Shown here one piece after another: positions 45,406-57,560 of a DNA stretch of 64,000 bases; within the stretch, counting starts at the first letter, position 1, and each line of letters begins with the position of its first letter. The stretch spans positions 55,812,641-55,876,640 of the forward strand of contig NC_133777.1 of NCBI RefSeq assembly GCF_003597395.2, written 5' to 3'. The position numbers and the translations under genes were made by a program. Source of the stretch: Chelonoidis abingdonii (taxonomy: Eukaryota; Chordata; Testudines; Testudinidae). The notes beneath the pieces are model-generated. The model made no database searches, was not told where the DNA came from, and saw nothing but the letters and a program-made list of their open reading frames with translations.

Positions 45406-45873
45406 CAGGGCCGGTGCAAGGATGTTTCGTGCCCTAGGCTAAACTTCGAGCTTGCGCCCTCCCTGTCCCTGAGCCCCCTCCCCCGCGGCAGCTCCCCTCC
45501 TCCACCCTGAGGCACCCCACCTGCGGCAGCTCACTCCTGCCCCGCCTCCTCCCCGAGCACACCATGGCTGCTTCACTTCTCCCGCCTCTCAGGCTTGTGG
45601 CGGGAGAAGTGAAGCGCCACGGCGTGCTCGGGAGAAGGCGGGGCAGGGGTGAGCTGGGGCGGGGAGTTTCCCTGCGTGCTGCCCCTCCCCTACTTGCTGC
45701 AGGTGGCCCTCCCTGTGATCCCCTACCCAACTCCCCTCCACCTAAATGCCAGCGGCGACCAGGGGGCAGCCAAAGATCTAGCTGCTGAGGTTGCTGCCAA
45801 AGAAATGGCGCCCCCAAATCCCAGCGCCCTAGGCGGACATGCCTAGGTTGCCTAAATGGTTGCACTGGCCCTG
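45406..45873. mobile_element. 468-bp hAT element with perfect 8-bp TSD
   Basis: Ends 'cagggccggtgcaaggatgt' and 'ggttgcactggccctg' are inverted repeats. The 8-mer gcctggta is present on both sides (45398-45405 and 45874-45881). The interior is GC-rich, with one hairpin ('gcttcacttctcccgcctct' / 'gcgggagaagtgaagc') where the 43905-44543 copy has two. No transposase is encoded; the longer GC-rich frames are by-products. Confidence 0.92.
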
Positions 45874-45881
45874 GCCTGGTA

Positions 45882-47888
45882 TCATGGGTATTAGCGATAA
45901 ACATTGGAGAACACAGAGGAGGAAATATTTTTGCTATCACATTTGGGTCAACATTTTCATTTCCAACAACACTCAAGACCTCCCATTTAGTGATTTCCCT
46001 GAAACTTTGGGCAAAAGTAGAAAGTTGAAAACCAGCCCAGCCAATTCCCCTCTAACAACAAAATAGATAAAATCCAACCTTCCCTCCAGGAGACATTGAT
46101 CCCACTTTTTAAAAATGGGAAAAATGTGAGCCTGCAAAGAGTAAGGTAGTTAATTAAAGGGGAAAAAAATGATAGACCCAGAGAGATTACAAGGAACTTT
46201 TCCTATAACTAAGATACCAATATTTAATTAAATTACAGTTAAGATATATGTCAAAGCCTCCCAAGAAATGGCAGGTTCTAGAAATGACTTATGGATATTG
46301 AAATGATAATAAACTCTAGCAAAGCCAAAATCAATTTTCAAAACTATATAGTGAACTTATTATACTTGAAATGGATGGCAAATGTAATTACAGGAAGAAT
46401 GGGAAAGGTTCTAGATAAAAGACATTCCCTTAGAGCATTGGTCCTTCATTTGGGGTAAAGCAGCTCCCTTTTCCAGATATCTAACAGTAAAAGAAAAACA
46501 GTATATTTCGCTAATTCAGTGGTATCTCACACCCTCTCATTTAAAAGAGAATCTACAATGATGCACCGACACAGTTTGCAATGTGCGGGGAATGAAAGGT
46601 ACCTTTATGAATATTTGATGGGAATCGTCTCCAAAGTCCAGGAATATTTGTCAAGTATTTGCAAGCTCATAATGGATCTCAGAGGTCACAGATAAAAAGG
46701 CTTGTCCTATCACATAATTGTGCTCACACCATCTAACAGCATGGTGTACTAATGCAGAATTTTGGAAGAAGAGTGAGCTAGCAGATTCTAATAAACTAGC
46801 AGGGAAATCAGATAGTCTGATAACGGAAATGTTTATAGATAATGTGAGACAAAGGCATAGTCCTGTTTCTTAAATGATTTCCTGGCTACCATGTCTTGAA
46901 TATGTAAAAGACAAAACAAAGAAATCAAAACACCTGAGACAGACAAAGAGAAATGTTTGTTTTACAGTAAAAACATTCACAGTCTTTAGCCTCTGTTTCT
47001 GGTAATTTTGAACTGATGAATATTAAACTTCTGCTCCTGTGTCAGCTTTTACTCCAACAATTGTCATTGTTATAAATGGAATTTGAAGCAGAGAGCTGTT
47101 TTTCTTGGAATCCACTCAAAGTCTGCAAATGTAGTACCCCGTTTCCCAAATCATCACTGCAGTGATTCAATTTTTGAAAGAAACTGATGGAAGAATAAGG
47201 GGATTAGGAGTGGACAATAAGAAACAAACGTTAAAAGGAAAATGAGTTTTGAAACCTGATTGTTATCCTCTTATATTGTCCTGTAGTCCTAGAGGACTGA
47301 AAATGAAAAGTAAAAAAGTATCCATTCATTCCACAAAGAGCCATGCTCTGCACTGGAAAATGACAACCTAATGCCTACTGCCACAGGTCATAAGTTTGCA
47401 AAGGTCTTCGCTGGTTTCTAATGCTTGGACATTGGCAGTGTAGATGTCTCATCCTTCACGGTAAACGGACTCTGAAGACATTTGCATTTTTAGAAAAAAT
47501 CTTAACATCTTCTGCCTGCTGGTGAAAGGAGCACTTACAATGTTAGTTTATCTAATTCCCCAACTGGTGGCATCTGCTAATGATGCCATAGTTAATCACA
47601 GTGAATTTGTGTGCCCACTTCATAACTACAACAGATGTTTCTGCATTTTGGGCAGCAGCAACATATTGTCATACTTAATTCTTTCCTCTTGAGTGGAACG
47701 CTGAACAAAACCATAATAAGAAAAGTGATCATCTATATCAGAAGTAAAGCTGAATCCTGCCAAAATTATAGGCCCTCACTTTTAAAATTAGGGCTGCACA
47801 ACATGTGGCACAACAATGTACATTCAATTGTTTTACCAACTAGCATGTGAAAAGTTTACCATCATTTGTTGTTTATTTATGGGAGTGC
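45882..47888. other. No feature recognised
   Basis: About 2 kb of AT-rich unique-looking sequence. No exon, RNA gene or named repeat could be supported. Confidence 0.4.
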
Positions 47889-49347
47889 CAGGGGTGAAAG
47901 TAACTTAAAGAACTTGCCGGTACTTACCAGAGTCCTGCAAGGGAGAGGGGCCTAACCCGGAAGAGGCGTGGTCTCTGTCAGAAGAGGTAGGGCCTTTAAA
48001 TCCCAGGGCTTTTAAGGGCTCAGGGATTTCAGCTGAAGCTAGGAGCCGGCCCTTTTAAATCACCCCCGGAGCTACCTAGCTCGCAGAGACAGCTGGGAGC
48101 CCTGGGGTTTGGGCAGGGTGAAAGTATTTACATTTCTTACCCATATGGTCCAATCGAAAGCAACCCACCTCTTCCTACGTACTTCATGGATCCTCCCATT
48201 GCATGACATAGATAGAGAAAATAAGCTTACTATTACTACCACCCAGTACTGTCTGTGATAAAAAACTTTACTATTGAATAAGCCTGAAAAAAGTGAAAAA
48301 CTCACTGTCACATTTTTCTCCGTGTCTTCCCTCCTCCTCGCGCCAGGCTGCGGACACTAGGCTCCGTGCTTCTCTCCCTGTATGCTCACTTGAGCAGCAG
48401 CTGCAGGCTTCCCTCTAGCTGGAGCAGAAGTACTGCTGAGGGAGGGATAAGCCTGCCTCCCTTGCATAAGAAACAGTGTTCTAACTCAGTCGTGTTCCCC
48501 GTTGTGGTTGCAGTAACATTTCAAAGCAGGATCTGCAAGCAGTTTTGGACATCAACAACCGTGATCCTCTGCTGGGGAGGGAATGGATAGATGTTGAAAC
48601 TTGGAAATGGTTCCTTTTATTTTGATTTGGTTTTTTGTTGTATAGGAGATCCCCTCATCCCGGGGGCAGAAAAGCGACCTGCCCTTGCCATGGTCGCACA
48701 CAACCTCCACGCAACACCCCACCACCACACGAACTGGGAGTGAAATTACACAGGATGCCAGAACCGTCTTCTAACACTGGGGCTGAACTGAACAGGGAAC
48801 AGCTGAGTTTAAACTGGTTTGCTTATGCAGCGCGCAGCCAGCAAGCATCTCAGCCAGCTGTCCCTACTGGCAAGCTAGAGCCTAAAGGAGAAGCCTCTAC
48901 GGGGGGCGGGGGGAGAGGTAATGCAGAGCCTTTGTCTGCAGCCTGGCTGGAGGAGGGAGAGGAAGGAGAACGAGGAAACCAATGTGACAGTTGAGGTCTT
49001 CACCCTTCCACCTGCTTTATAGCTATGGATTTTAAAGCTTGTCAGCCAACTGCTTGTATTTGTTGTGTATATTAGTATTCGAGACAAGAGTCCCTATCCC
49101 AGGGCAGACAGGACTTGCCCCTGCCATGGTCAAACAACACCCTCCCCACTCTCCTCAGCTACTTTGAGTGAAAAGTGAAATTAACAAGGATGCCAGAAAC
49201 CACTCCTAACCCCGAGGTCTGAACCACTCAGGGAACAGCTGAGTTTAAACCATTCTTATGCAGGGGGCAGGCTTCTCCCTCCCTCAGGCAGTCTCCTTTT
49301 CTTACTGGTCCTCCATACCGGCCTGTAGCTACTTACTTTCACCTCTG
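47889..49347. mobile_element. 1459-bp hAT element ('caggggtgaaagtaa' ends)
   Basis: Ends 'caggggtgaaagtaactt' and 'acttactttcacctctg' are inverted repeats. Flanking 8-mers gggagtgc (47881-47888) and gtgagtgc (49348-49355) match at 7 of 8. Inside, a segment of about 170 bp is repeated ('gcagaaaagcgacctgccct' ... 'gggaacagctgagtttaaac' at 48650-48835, and again at 49090-49265). No intact transposase. Confidence 0.85.
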
Positions 49348-49619
49348 GTGAGTGCTCACTGTGTGTTAGGCACTTTCCAAACCCTCAAGAATGGCTCATA
49401 CTATAAAGAGCTTATAAGCTAAGAAACTATGTGTGTGCAAAACAGTCAATGAATGTGAACTGCCAGATGTGTAATCTGACATCTGGCCCCGAATTTCCTA
49501 AAATAGGACCAGCAAATCCCAAATCATGGATCCTAAATCCATATTCAGGCACCACTCCCGCTGGTCAATAAGAACTGCTGAGTACCCAGCATTTTCTGAA
49601 GTCAGAAGGTGCATAAAGA

Positions 49620-51090
49620 TTATTACTATTTATATTATGGTAGCCCAGAGGTCAGAAGTGGGATCAGGGTCCATTGTGCTATACACCAAGCACATAATAA
49701 GAGACAGACCAAAATTTTCAAGAACAGACTCTAACGTTACACTCTTAAATCAATGTTTAAATACCAAAAGGTGGTATTTTCAAAATCTCCTAAGTCATTT
49801 ATGCACACTTGAAAAGCCACATTTAGGAGGCTAACTATGGTCTTGAAAAATTCAGTCATAGTCCCTGGCCCAAAGAACTTGCAATCTAAACAAACAAGGC
49901 AAAGGGTTAGGGTTGTCTGTTTTTCGACCAGAACACCCGGTTGCAAAGCAACCCTGGCGGCTCCGGTCAGCACTGCTGACCGGGCCGTTAAAAGCCCGGT
50001 TGGCAGTGCAGCAGAGTTAACGCAGCCTCCTTGCCTGCCTTGGCTTTGCGCAGCTCCTGGAAGCAACGGCATATCCCACCTCCGGCTCCTACATGTAGGA
50101 ACAGCCAGGGGCTCTGCACGCTGCCCCTGCCCCAAGCGCCAACTCTGCAGCTCCCATTGGCCAGGAACCACAGACAATGGGAGCTGCAGAGGCGGTGTCT
50201 GCGGATGAGGTGGCACTCAGAGCTGCTTGGCCATTCTTCCATGTAGGATCCGGACGGGAGACATGCCTCTGCTTCTGGGAGCTGCCTGAGATAAGCGCTG
50301 CCTGGAGCCTGCACTCTCTCCTGCACCCCAACCCCAGCCCTGATCCCCCTCCTGCCTTCCAAACCCCTCAGCCCCAGCCCAGAGCACCCTCCTACACCCA
50401 AACCCCTCAGCCCCAGCCCAGAGTCTGCACCACAAGCCGGAGCCCTCACACCCCCTGCATCGCAACCCCCTGCCCCATCCCAGAGCCCCCTCCTGCACTC
50501 TCAACCCCTCATTCCTGGCCCCACCCCAGAACCCACATCCCCACCCCACAGCCCATACCCACTCCCACACGTTACCCCCTGCCTCAGCTCAGAGCCCCCT
50601 CCTCACCCTAAACTCCTCTTCCCTGGCCCCACTCCAGAGCCTGCACCCCCCAGCGGGAGCCCTCACCTCTCTTGCATCTCAACCCATTGCCTCAGCCTAG
50701 AACCCCCTCCCACACCCTAAACTTCTCATTTGTGACCCCAACCCAGAGCCTGCACCCCCGCTGGAACCCTCACCCCCTTCTGCACCCCAATGCCCTGAGC
50801 CAGCCCAGTGAAAATGAGTGACTGAGTGAGTGGGGAGAGCGAGCAACAAGGGAGGGGAGATGGAGTAAGTGGGGGCAGGGCCTTGGAGGAGGAGCAGGGC
50901 AAGAATGTTCAGTTTTGTGCGAGTAGAAAGTTGGCAACCCTACAAAGGATAGGAGGGAAAACAGAAATGCAGACTAATAAGTAACTTGCCCAAAGTCACA
51001 CAGCAGGTCATTGGCACAACCAGAATAAAATCCAGGTCTCTTTGTTTCTAGTCCAGTTCCCTATCCATTACACCACAATGCCTCTCAATG
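49620..51090. repeat. MIR-like tRNA SINE split by a hAT
   Basis: The left part includes 'gggatcagggtccattgtgc' and 'gtccctggcccaaagaactt'; the right part includes 'cccaaagtcacacagcaggt' and 'ccctatccattacaccacaa'. Together they read as one SINE, interrupted by the element at 49908-50942. Confidence 0.75.
49908..50942. mobile_element. 1035-bp hAT element ('tagggttg' ends) nested in a SINE
   Basis: Begins tagggttgtctgtttttcga and ends gttggcaaccctа-type reverse complement. Flanking 8-mers caaagggt (49900-49907) and caaaggat (50943-50950) match at 7 of 8. The interior is C-rich with degenerate tandem units ('agcccagagccccctcctgc') from 50320 to 50780, which create long meaningless frames on both strands. 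Confidence 0.82.
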
Positions 51091-51449
51091 GATTTAGTTT
51101 ATCGATATGGATTTGAGACCCTAATTTGAAGCATTTATTTTTGAAAAGCAGAACTTTGATCAATTACTTATGTGTAGCCAGGCCACAGTGGTTCTCAACC
51201 TATTTACCATTATGGCCAGCATATACAGCTCTCTATGTGTTGGGTGGGCCGCATCCACACTATATAGAATACCTGTACAACACTTAACCTCACTGAAAGT
51301 CATTTAAAAACTAGCCCGATCTATTGACTGAAATAAAGGTTTTTTTTCTTTTAACACATTGGACTATACAGATGTAGCTCAGTGGCTGTGTATGTGTATG
51401 AGAATGAGCGAGTGAATGTAGGTGAAAGTTGTGTGAAACAGACATGAAG

Positions 51450-51545
51450 TCTCTCTCTCTCTCTCTCTCTGTATGTGTGAGAGAGAGAGAGAGAGAGAGC
51501 GTGAGCCAGAGGGGGAGAGAGAGAGACAGACAGACAGACAGAGAG
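51450..51545. repeat. (CT)n / (GA)n palindromic microsatellite
   Basis: 'gtctctctctctctctctct' followed after a short spacer by 'gagagagagagagagagag' and (ACAG)n. Confidence 0.9.
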
Positions 51546-52788
51546 CCAGTGTTGTGGGAGACAGACAGTACCAGTGCCCATGATATATAATATTTGGGGC
51601 TTGGGGGGGTGGTAGAATTAACCAGTTTCTGTACAATAGTTGGGATTGTCCTGGGCTGTTGATCACTGCAAGATAGTTGTGAATCCCTGAGCTCAGTGCT
51701 TAAAGTGGACTGGAAAAAGCATGTGTGTATGTTAGCAGGGTGTCTATGATAATACCAGATGAATTAATGTTCATGCACTTGGAAGGCAGAGCTTAAAGGG
51801 CACCCCTCAGTGACCCAACACCATTTTTAATTCTTTTTTGCCAGCACCGTGACCCCTTCTGATTCTGCCCACTTTAAGCCTTGCCTGAGCTGGGCCCACA
51901 AAACAGCTGCAGCGTCAGCACTGTGCCTTCGTCTAAGCTGCTATTCTGTAATGCAGGTGGCAGCGTGCATGGCGTGTGGCACACAGCAGCTCTGTGCCCT
52001 CGGTGCCCCTCACCTCATCTGCGGAAGGGGCAGAGCCCTGCTGGAGGCTGCCCAGTTGCTGTCTCTGTGCATGGGTGAATGGACACTGACCTCTGTCTGG
52101 TGGTAGTGACTATGGAGGTGATGCAGCTAGGCTGGAGGGGGCTGCTCCGGGCCCCGCTCAGTGCAGGGGGTACCAGAAGCATGCACTCAGCCCTACGTGG
52201 GGCTCAACACCGGGGCACTTTCCAGGCCAGAGAGGGGCACTGCTAAGGATGGCAGAGATTGCATGGGTGTGTGTGTGTGTGTGAAGGCTCCAACCCACCC
52301 TGCCTGCTGTGGCTGCCAGCTTGGGCACATGTCCCTCCATGCCGCCCCCAGACAGTCAGGGGCTGAGGTGAGTTCACCCACTGAGCCATGGGGGACACTA
52401 GCTGGGAAGCCACCCATAGGACAAATTTCCACCAGCTCCTCCCTCAGAGACAGGACTTACAGAGCAGCCTCCTGCTCTAGCTGTGAGCTCTGGGTCTGGA
52501 CATGGCCAGCATAGGATGGGCAGGGGGGCCCTGTCTGCTGCACACAGCCCAGAAGGCGCTGCAGCTTGCAGCATGCTCATTCCCCTAGAGGTGACACGAG
52601 GCTGTAGCAAGTGGGTGGGCACATGTCTCCTCCCCATTTCTCTGGATGCTTCTGTCTGAGATGCCCAGAAGTGAGGTGGTAGCACTGTCAGTCATCCCCC
52701 TCTCTTCCTCTTGCCCTATCTCTCTATCCCTCTCCTCTCCCCAACCCACTCCCTTGCCCTGCCCTCCCATGGGCATTCACCGTTGTAG

Positions 52789-52960
52789 AGAAACTGGACC
52801 CAGGACACATAGAAGAGGATGATGACAGACACTAGAACCAAGACACGACATCCTGGAGCAGCCAGCCTCAGTCGAGCAAAGGGGCCAAGTGAGCATCCCC
52901 TTGCCTGTGGCAACCAAACTTTTGGCTCTGGGTCAGTAGATCTGATGGACACTGTCAGGC
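52789..52960 (-). pseudogene. Exon-like ORF with a membrane-anchor segment inside a hAT
   Basis: On the minus strand a frame reads RLRLAAPGCR, then a hydrophobic stretch VLVLVSVIILFYVSWVQFL, then YNG, followed by a possible donor AACG|gtgaat. A short basic start, one hydrophobic segment and a stem is the layout of a type II signal anchor, as in Golgi glycosyltransferases. I cannot name a parent gene. It sits wholly inside the hAT borders, so it may be captured host DNA or a chance frame in GC-rich sequence. Confidence 0.25.
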
Positions 52961-53263
52961 TGCCTTTTCGACCAGGCTTTCCGGTCAAAAACCGGACATT
53001 TGGCAACTCTACGTGTCTGTGCAGCACGGGGAAGGAGGAAGCAACTAGCTGAGCATCTCCACTGCCAGAAGGGGCTGCTTTGCCTTCTCTGCTGGCAGGG
53101 AGCGCTCCAGCAGGGCTCCGTGATACATTTCCTTCTCAGCCGGCCCTGCTCCTGCTGGGACCAGGAATGAGATGAAGCAAACTCTGAATTTTTTTTAGCA
53201 CACAGCTGGGCCACGTCTGTGTGCTAATTGGGCCGCAAGCGGCCTGTGGGTTGAGAACCACTG

Positions 53264-54748
53264 AGCCAGGGTAATTGTGGCAGCAGCTGTGATGGGGATA
53301 TATGAGACGTTAGTTATGCTGAATAAGATGTAATATTTATTTTTATTAAGTCTTGGAAAAAAAACACAAATAAGCATTTCTTCCCAGGACATATTGCAGG
53401 AGTCAAATAATACTTTAGGTACAAGATTCTGTATACCAGGGAAAGACTCAATCCCTCAGTTGAGGGAAGGGTTTGAAATTGATCTTATAACCAACCTTCA
53501 CTGGTAACATTAAGCCACCTTAATGAACAGATGACTACCTTTCCATAACAATAATGGAAAACTGCTAATCAATCATAACAACACACATCTGCTTCAGTCA
53601 TAATGAAACATTACTTTCCTGTGGTGCTTTAGAGATATAATAATCATTATTGTGGAGTAGGACTCACAGGTATTCAAAGAGTTGCATAATTACAAGACTA
53701 TCATGTTGAAGATACTTTCACCCAATACAACATACCAAAGAACTACAAAAAATACTACACTATAGCCTTCTGATGCACAAAGTAACAACGCCATATTTGC
53801 TTAAACACCTCCTCCTTCCTATATCATAATGCAAAATTTTGACATTTAAAAACTCTGTTGGCTTAGTATTTACAATTTATGGTTATAGTGTAGAAACCTA
53901 GCACTGTAAATACTAGCCCATACAGTACTTAACCTTTCTTTTATCATACACGCTTAAGAAATTGACTAGCATCAGGCCTCAATGCACAAAGTCACAAGTT
54001 CATCGCTGGTCCATAAATGTTTAATTAGATACCTTTCTGAAAACTGTAACCTCTACAAAAGGTTAGTAACTGCCATGACAGCTTTAGTGGATTTATACTA
54101 CTAGAGAGAGTTTGTGCAATACATACAATTAAAGTGGAAGATTTTCTTAATCTTAGTAATGTAGCACTAAAAATACACGATAGGCCCACAGCAGGTGCTT
54201 AAAAGGGATAATAGCAGCACTTCCTAAATGAAGAGGTGACAGTAAAATAGAATAGTCTTTTTACAGTGGAAAAATTATTCTTTTTATACAGTGAAATATA
54301 AATTGAGTTTATTTTGGGTTTTAAAAGTAAAAGACTAGAAAAAGAAAATTCTAATTTCTTTCTGACCTGTTTTTGTTCTTCCCAAAAGAGAACATTTATT
54401 TTTCTTGTGTTTCTAAGAGTAAACAGTGATCATTCATCCAACAGATGCCAAAACACTTTACAAAAGTCTCTAAATAATTATGCAACCATATATGCTGTAT
54501 AGAGGAATTACTTTGCCCACTGCCTCAGCACTGCCACCTATGCGACAAAATACAGTAATGTTTAACAACCTCCAGCAACACTACACAGCAGTCCAGTGAG
54601 AAAGAACACTTCATTCAATAAAAGGAGACAGGAAATTTAGGTAAGTATAATGTAGTTACTGAAATTAGAATTTGGCCAGGACGGTGGGGTTAAACGCCTA
54701 GGCATTGAACTGACTAACAGCATTAAGGGCATACTGTACAGTTTCTAA
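53264..54748. other. No feature recognised
   Basis: About 1.5 kb of AT-rich unique-looking DNA between two hAT insertions. Confidence 0.4.
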
Positions 54749-54926
54749 CAGGGGTGGCTCTAGGTATTTTGCCGCCCCCACCACGGCAGGCAGGACCAGC
54801 GGACCCTCCACAGGCATGCCGCCGAAGGCAACCTACCTGCTGCCCTCGCAGCTACCAGCAGAGCGCCCCCCATGGCTTGCCACCCCAAGCATGCGCTTGG
54901 CATGCTGGTGCCTGGAGCTGCCCCTG
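54749..54926. mobile_element. 178-bp hAT MITE with perfect 8-bp TSD
   Basis: Ends 'caggggtggctctaggtatt' and 'gcctggagctgcccctg' are inverted repeats. The 8-mer gtttctaa flanks both sides exactly (54741-54748 and 54927-54934). Short, GC-rich, non-coding. Confidence 0.92.
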
Positions 54927-54934
54927 GTTTCTAA

Positions 54935-55388
54935 TAATCAAGAGGATAGATTTGGCGTGGACAAAAGGAACATGACTTTCATCCCACCACACTATCAACA
55001 AACTGCATTTCTATGTGGACTGATTTCTTGATGTTAGATCTCTTCAGAAGAGGCCACTAGTTACCCCACTTTTCACAACCAATACTTACAGCTTTCTATG
55101 CGCATGCCTACAAATCTTGCACCATAGAAAACTTTACACTTCCAATTAATAAAATTTTCCATGGACATTAATAGGAAACTCATGCCATTGAAAATACAAA
55201 TTAGTAGAAAGGTCTCAGAATATAAAATTTTCTTTGTCTGGCACTTTAAATCGTCTATTACAACCCAATGTAAGTTCTAGTTTCTCCTTAGGGAGGAAAA
55301 TTCTGCTTTCTTTTGGTATAAATCCAAAGAAGCCCACTGAAGGAACTAATCTGGATTTTTCACCACTGTAATTGAGATCAGAAAGTGG

Positions 55389-55422
<34 letters not shown>

Positions 55423-56100
55423 GAGTTTACTGTTAAGCTCACATTAAATAATAGAACCCTCATATAAAACAGACAATGGTTCCTGAAGAGTACTGTTTTC
55501 CTTACAGATCTCCTATTTAATGTGCTCTATGCTACTGATGGCAGCAGCACATTCAAGATCACAGCCTACGATGGTATGATTGTATTACATAAAAGTTGAA
55601 TGCAAGTGCATGATAAAAATTTGTTAAGCAATTTGCTATATTCAATTAGGTAACGCAAAGAGTCTGTTCAGTTAACTTCACAAGACACACTCTGAATTAT
55701 AATGACTGACGACAACAGTAATTAAATGCTACAGTTTGTGTTTCATCATTAACTTATTTCCTGTGCACAATAAGGGATTGTTTCAGATACTATATAAGTA
55801 ATATGATGAACTGTTAATAACAGTGATGGTGATAAAGGGTGAATACACAATGAAGGATAACACTGGTTTTATGAGTGATAATATATCAGTGTTCTAGGAG
55901 TTGAAGAAAGTCTGGAGAGGATGCAATTAATGCTTTAGCATGGTTAGAATCAATTTCCAATGTTATTTTGCCTAATTCTGGAAGCTAAATTTTAGAAGTT
56001 AATGGCATGAATACAATAGTCATTCGTTAATCAAGATGTGAATTTAAAGCTGCCTTAAAGTTGAAATAAAATACCTTTGGAACCGATGGCCTGATCATTA
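54935..56100. other. No gene recognised
   Basis: AT-rich unique-looking DNA. The only simple feature is a (CT)n(CA)n microsatellite at 55390-55423. Confidence 0.45.
55390..55423. repeat. (CT)n(CA)n microsatellite
   Basis: 'ctctctctctct' followed by 'cacacacacacacacacaca'. Confidence 0.9.
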
Positions 56101-56102
56101 AT

Positions 56103-56180
56103 GGACATTTCTTCAAATTACAGAATGCCACCATAATGGACATGATGGACATTTCTTCAAATTACAGAATGCCACCATAC
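56103..56180 (+). repeat. 33-bp direct repeat, two copies
   Basis: 'ggacatttcttcaaattaca' plus 'gaatgccaccata' occurs at 56103-56135 and again at 56148-56180, separated by 12 bases. Confidence 0.9.
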
Positions 56181-56957
56181 CAGGGGCTGCTGTGGTGCCA
56201 GAACAGAGGGTAGATGTTCCAGGATGGGAGCAGCCAGCTGCGGATAGGGAAGAGAAGAGGATGTGTTCCTCACAGCACCCTGCTTGTGGGGCTAGGTGAG
56301 GAGGCATGCGGTATGTGGGGGACAGACAGCGTGGGGCACATGAGGCTGCTGGGGTGTGTGTGTCACAGACTGGAGTTCAGAATGGCTAGTTGGGGGCACA
56401 AGTGGGAGAGAGGTGGCTGATGAGGGTGCAGAGACGTATGGGGACAGGGGCAGATATGCCTGACTAAATAAGAGAGGCTAGTGGTCAGCCAGGGTCTGCA
56501 TGAGGGAGGTTCCCCAACTCCCTAACAATCCCCCCTTCTCCAAAAAACCCTATTCCATACTTCTTCCACCCATACCCAACAACCCTCCAGATTCACTCCC
56601 GGGCAATTCACTACCCAGCAATTACTTCCCTCTTCCTCAACTCCTCCATTACCCCGACTGCCACAAGTCTTTGCACTGCTTCTGAAGGGTGTGGGAAATA
56701 TGTCTCTGTATTGTAGTTTAAATGAATGATTACTCAAAGTTTTGTACTGATATGCCTAGTAAGAAATCTATTTCCTGAATCGTTTTTTTTGTCTCTATTG
56801 TTACAGACATACTTGCTGACAGGTATTTTGAAATAAAATTACCAAAATAATTGAAACTGGATTATATTGTGCTATTTTGACAAATAAAATATGCAAAATT
56901 TTAAAATATTGTGCACAGAATTTTTAATGTTTTTGTGCAGAATTCCCCCAGGAATAG
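56181..56957. repeat. Turtle repeat with 'gaattcccccagga' end
   Basis: The right part ('tgttacagacatacttgctg', 'ccaaaataattgaaactgg', 'aaaatattgtgcacagaatt', 'gcagaattcccccaggaata') is a repeat I recognise from turtle genomes. The GC-rich left part is probably the same element. The exact left border is unclear. Confidence 0.55.
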
Positions 56958-57362
56958 AAAGGGGAGGATGGGAAGGGATGTGCCAATATCCAAACTGACT
57001 ACACTGGAACAGGAGCAACCTAGAAAAATATTCTTCCTAGCCCAGAGAGTAAAACTGGAGTTCCAGAGTGGCTAATTTCATCTTGTGCCATATGCTGTGC
57101 CTGTTCCTGAACTGCAAGCATCAGAAACAAGAGCTGCATTTTCTTATCTTTTGCTATTCTTGTCTCTCTCCTTCTGTGAACATTTTTCTTGTTAAACAGA
57201 ATTGGATTTTAACAGCACAATCCAAGAACCGCCACCTAAAACTGGCTCACTATATTTTCCTCCAAAAAGGACCAGGTGAAACACACACCCCAAGGCCTTA
57301 TCCCTTTAAAAGACTCTATATAAATATACTAGAGAATAGAAAATAGGGGCAATTATTAAACA
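56958..57362. other. No feature recognised
   Basis: Unique-looking sequence; a 92-codon frame on the plus strand lacks any domain. Confidence 0.4.
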
Positions 57363-57425
57363 AAAAGTTAGAGAGACAAGGTGGGTAAGGTAATATCTTT
57401 ATTGGACCAACTACTATTGGTGATA
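57363..57425 (+). repeat. Fragment of the 'caaggtgggtaaggta' turtle repeat
   Basis: 'gagagacaaggtgggtaagg' then 'taatatctttattggaccaa' matches the left arm of the hairpin at 18235-18465. It directly abuts the next repeat. Confidence 0.65.
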
Positions 57426-57560
57426 AGTATCAGAGGGGTAGCTGTGTTAGTCTGGATCTGTAAAAATGGCAGAGTTCTGTGGCACCTTATAGACTAACAA
57501 ACGTATTGGAGCATGAGCTTTCGTGGGTGAATACCCACTTCGTTGGATGAATTATTGTCA
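57425..57560 (+). repeat. Common chelonian interspersed repeat (plus copy)
   Basis: 'tatcagaggggtagctgtgt' then 'tgtggcaccttatagactaa' and the short hairpin 'tcgtgggtgaatacccact'. Same family as 5396-5685, opposite strand. Confidence 0.7.

Larger units (their letters stand above)
51186..53263. mobile_element. 2.1-kb hAT element ('cagtggttctcaacc' ends)
   Basis: Ends 'cagtggttctcaacc' and 'ggttgagaaccactg' are exact inverted repeats, a Charlie-type hAT end. Flanks contain agccaggc and agccaggg, an imperfect TSD. Inside are a (TC)n/(GA)n palindromic microsatellite (51450-51545), a (GT)n at 52265-52283, a piece of the 'accggacatttggcaactct' repeat near 52985-53010, and the exon-like ORF at 52789-52960. 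No transposase domain was recognised. Confidence 0.8.

Noticed and set aside
45434..45976. 180-codon minus-strand ORF
   Set aside because: Lies across a hAT element with clear TSDs; GC-rich chance frame with no domain.
49737..50611. Several overlapping 100-160-codon ORFs on both strands
   Set aside because: Generated by the C-rich tandem array of the hAT at 49908-50942.
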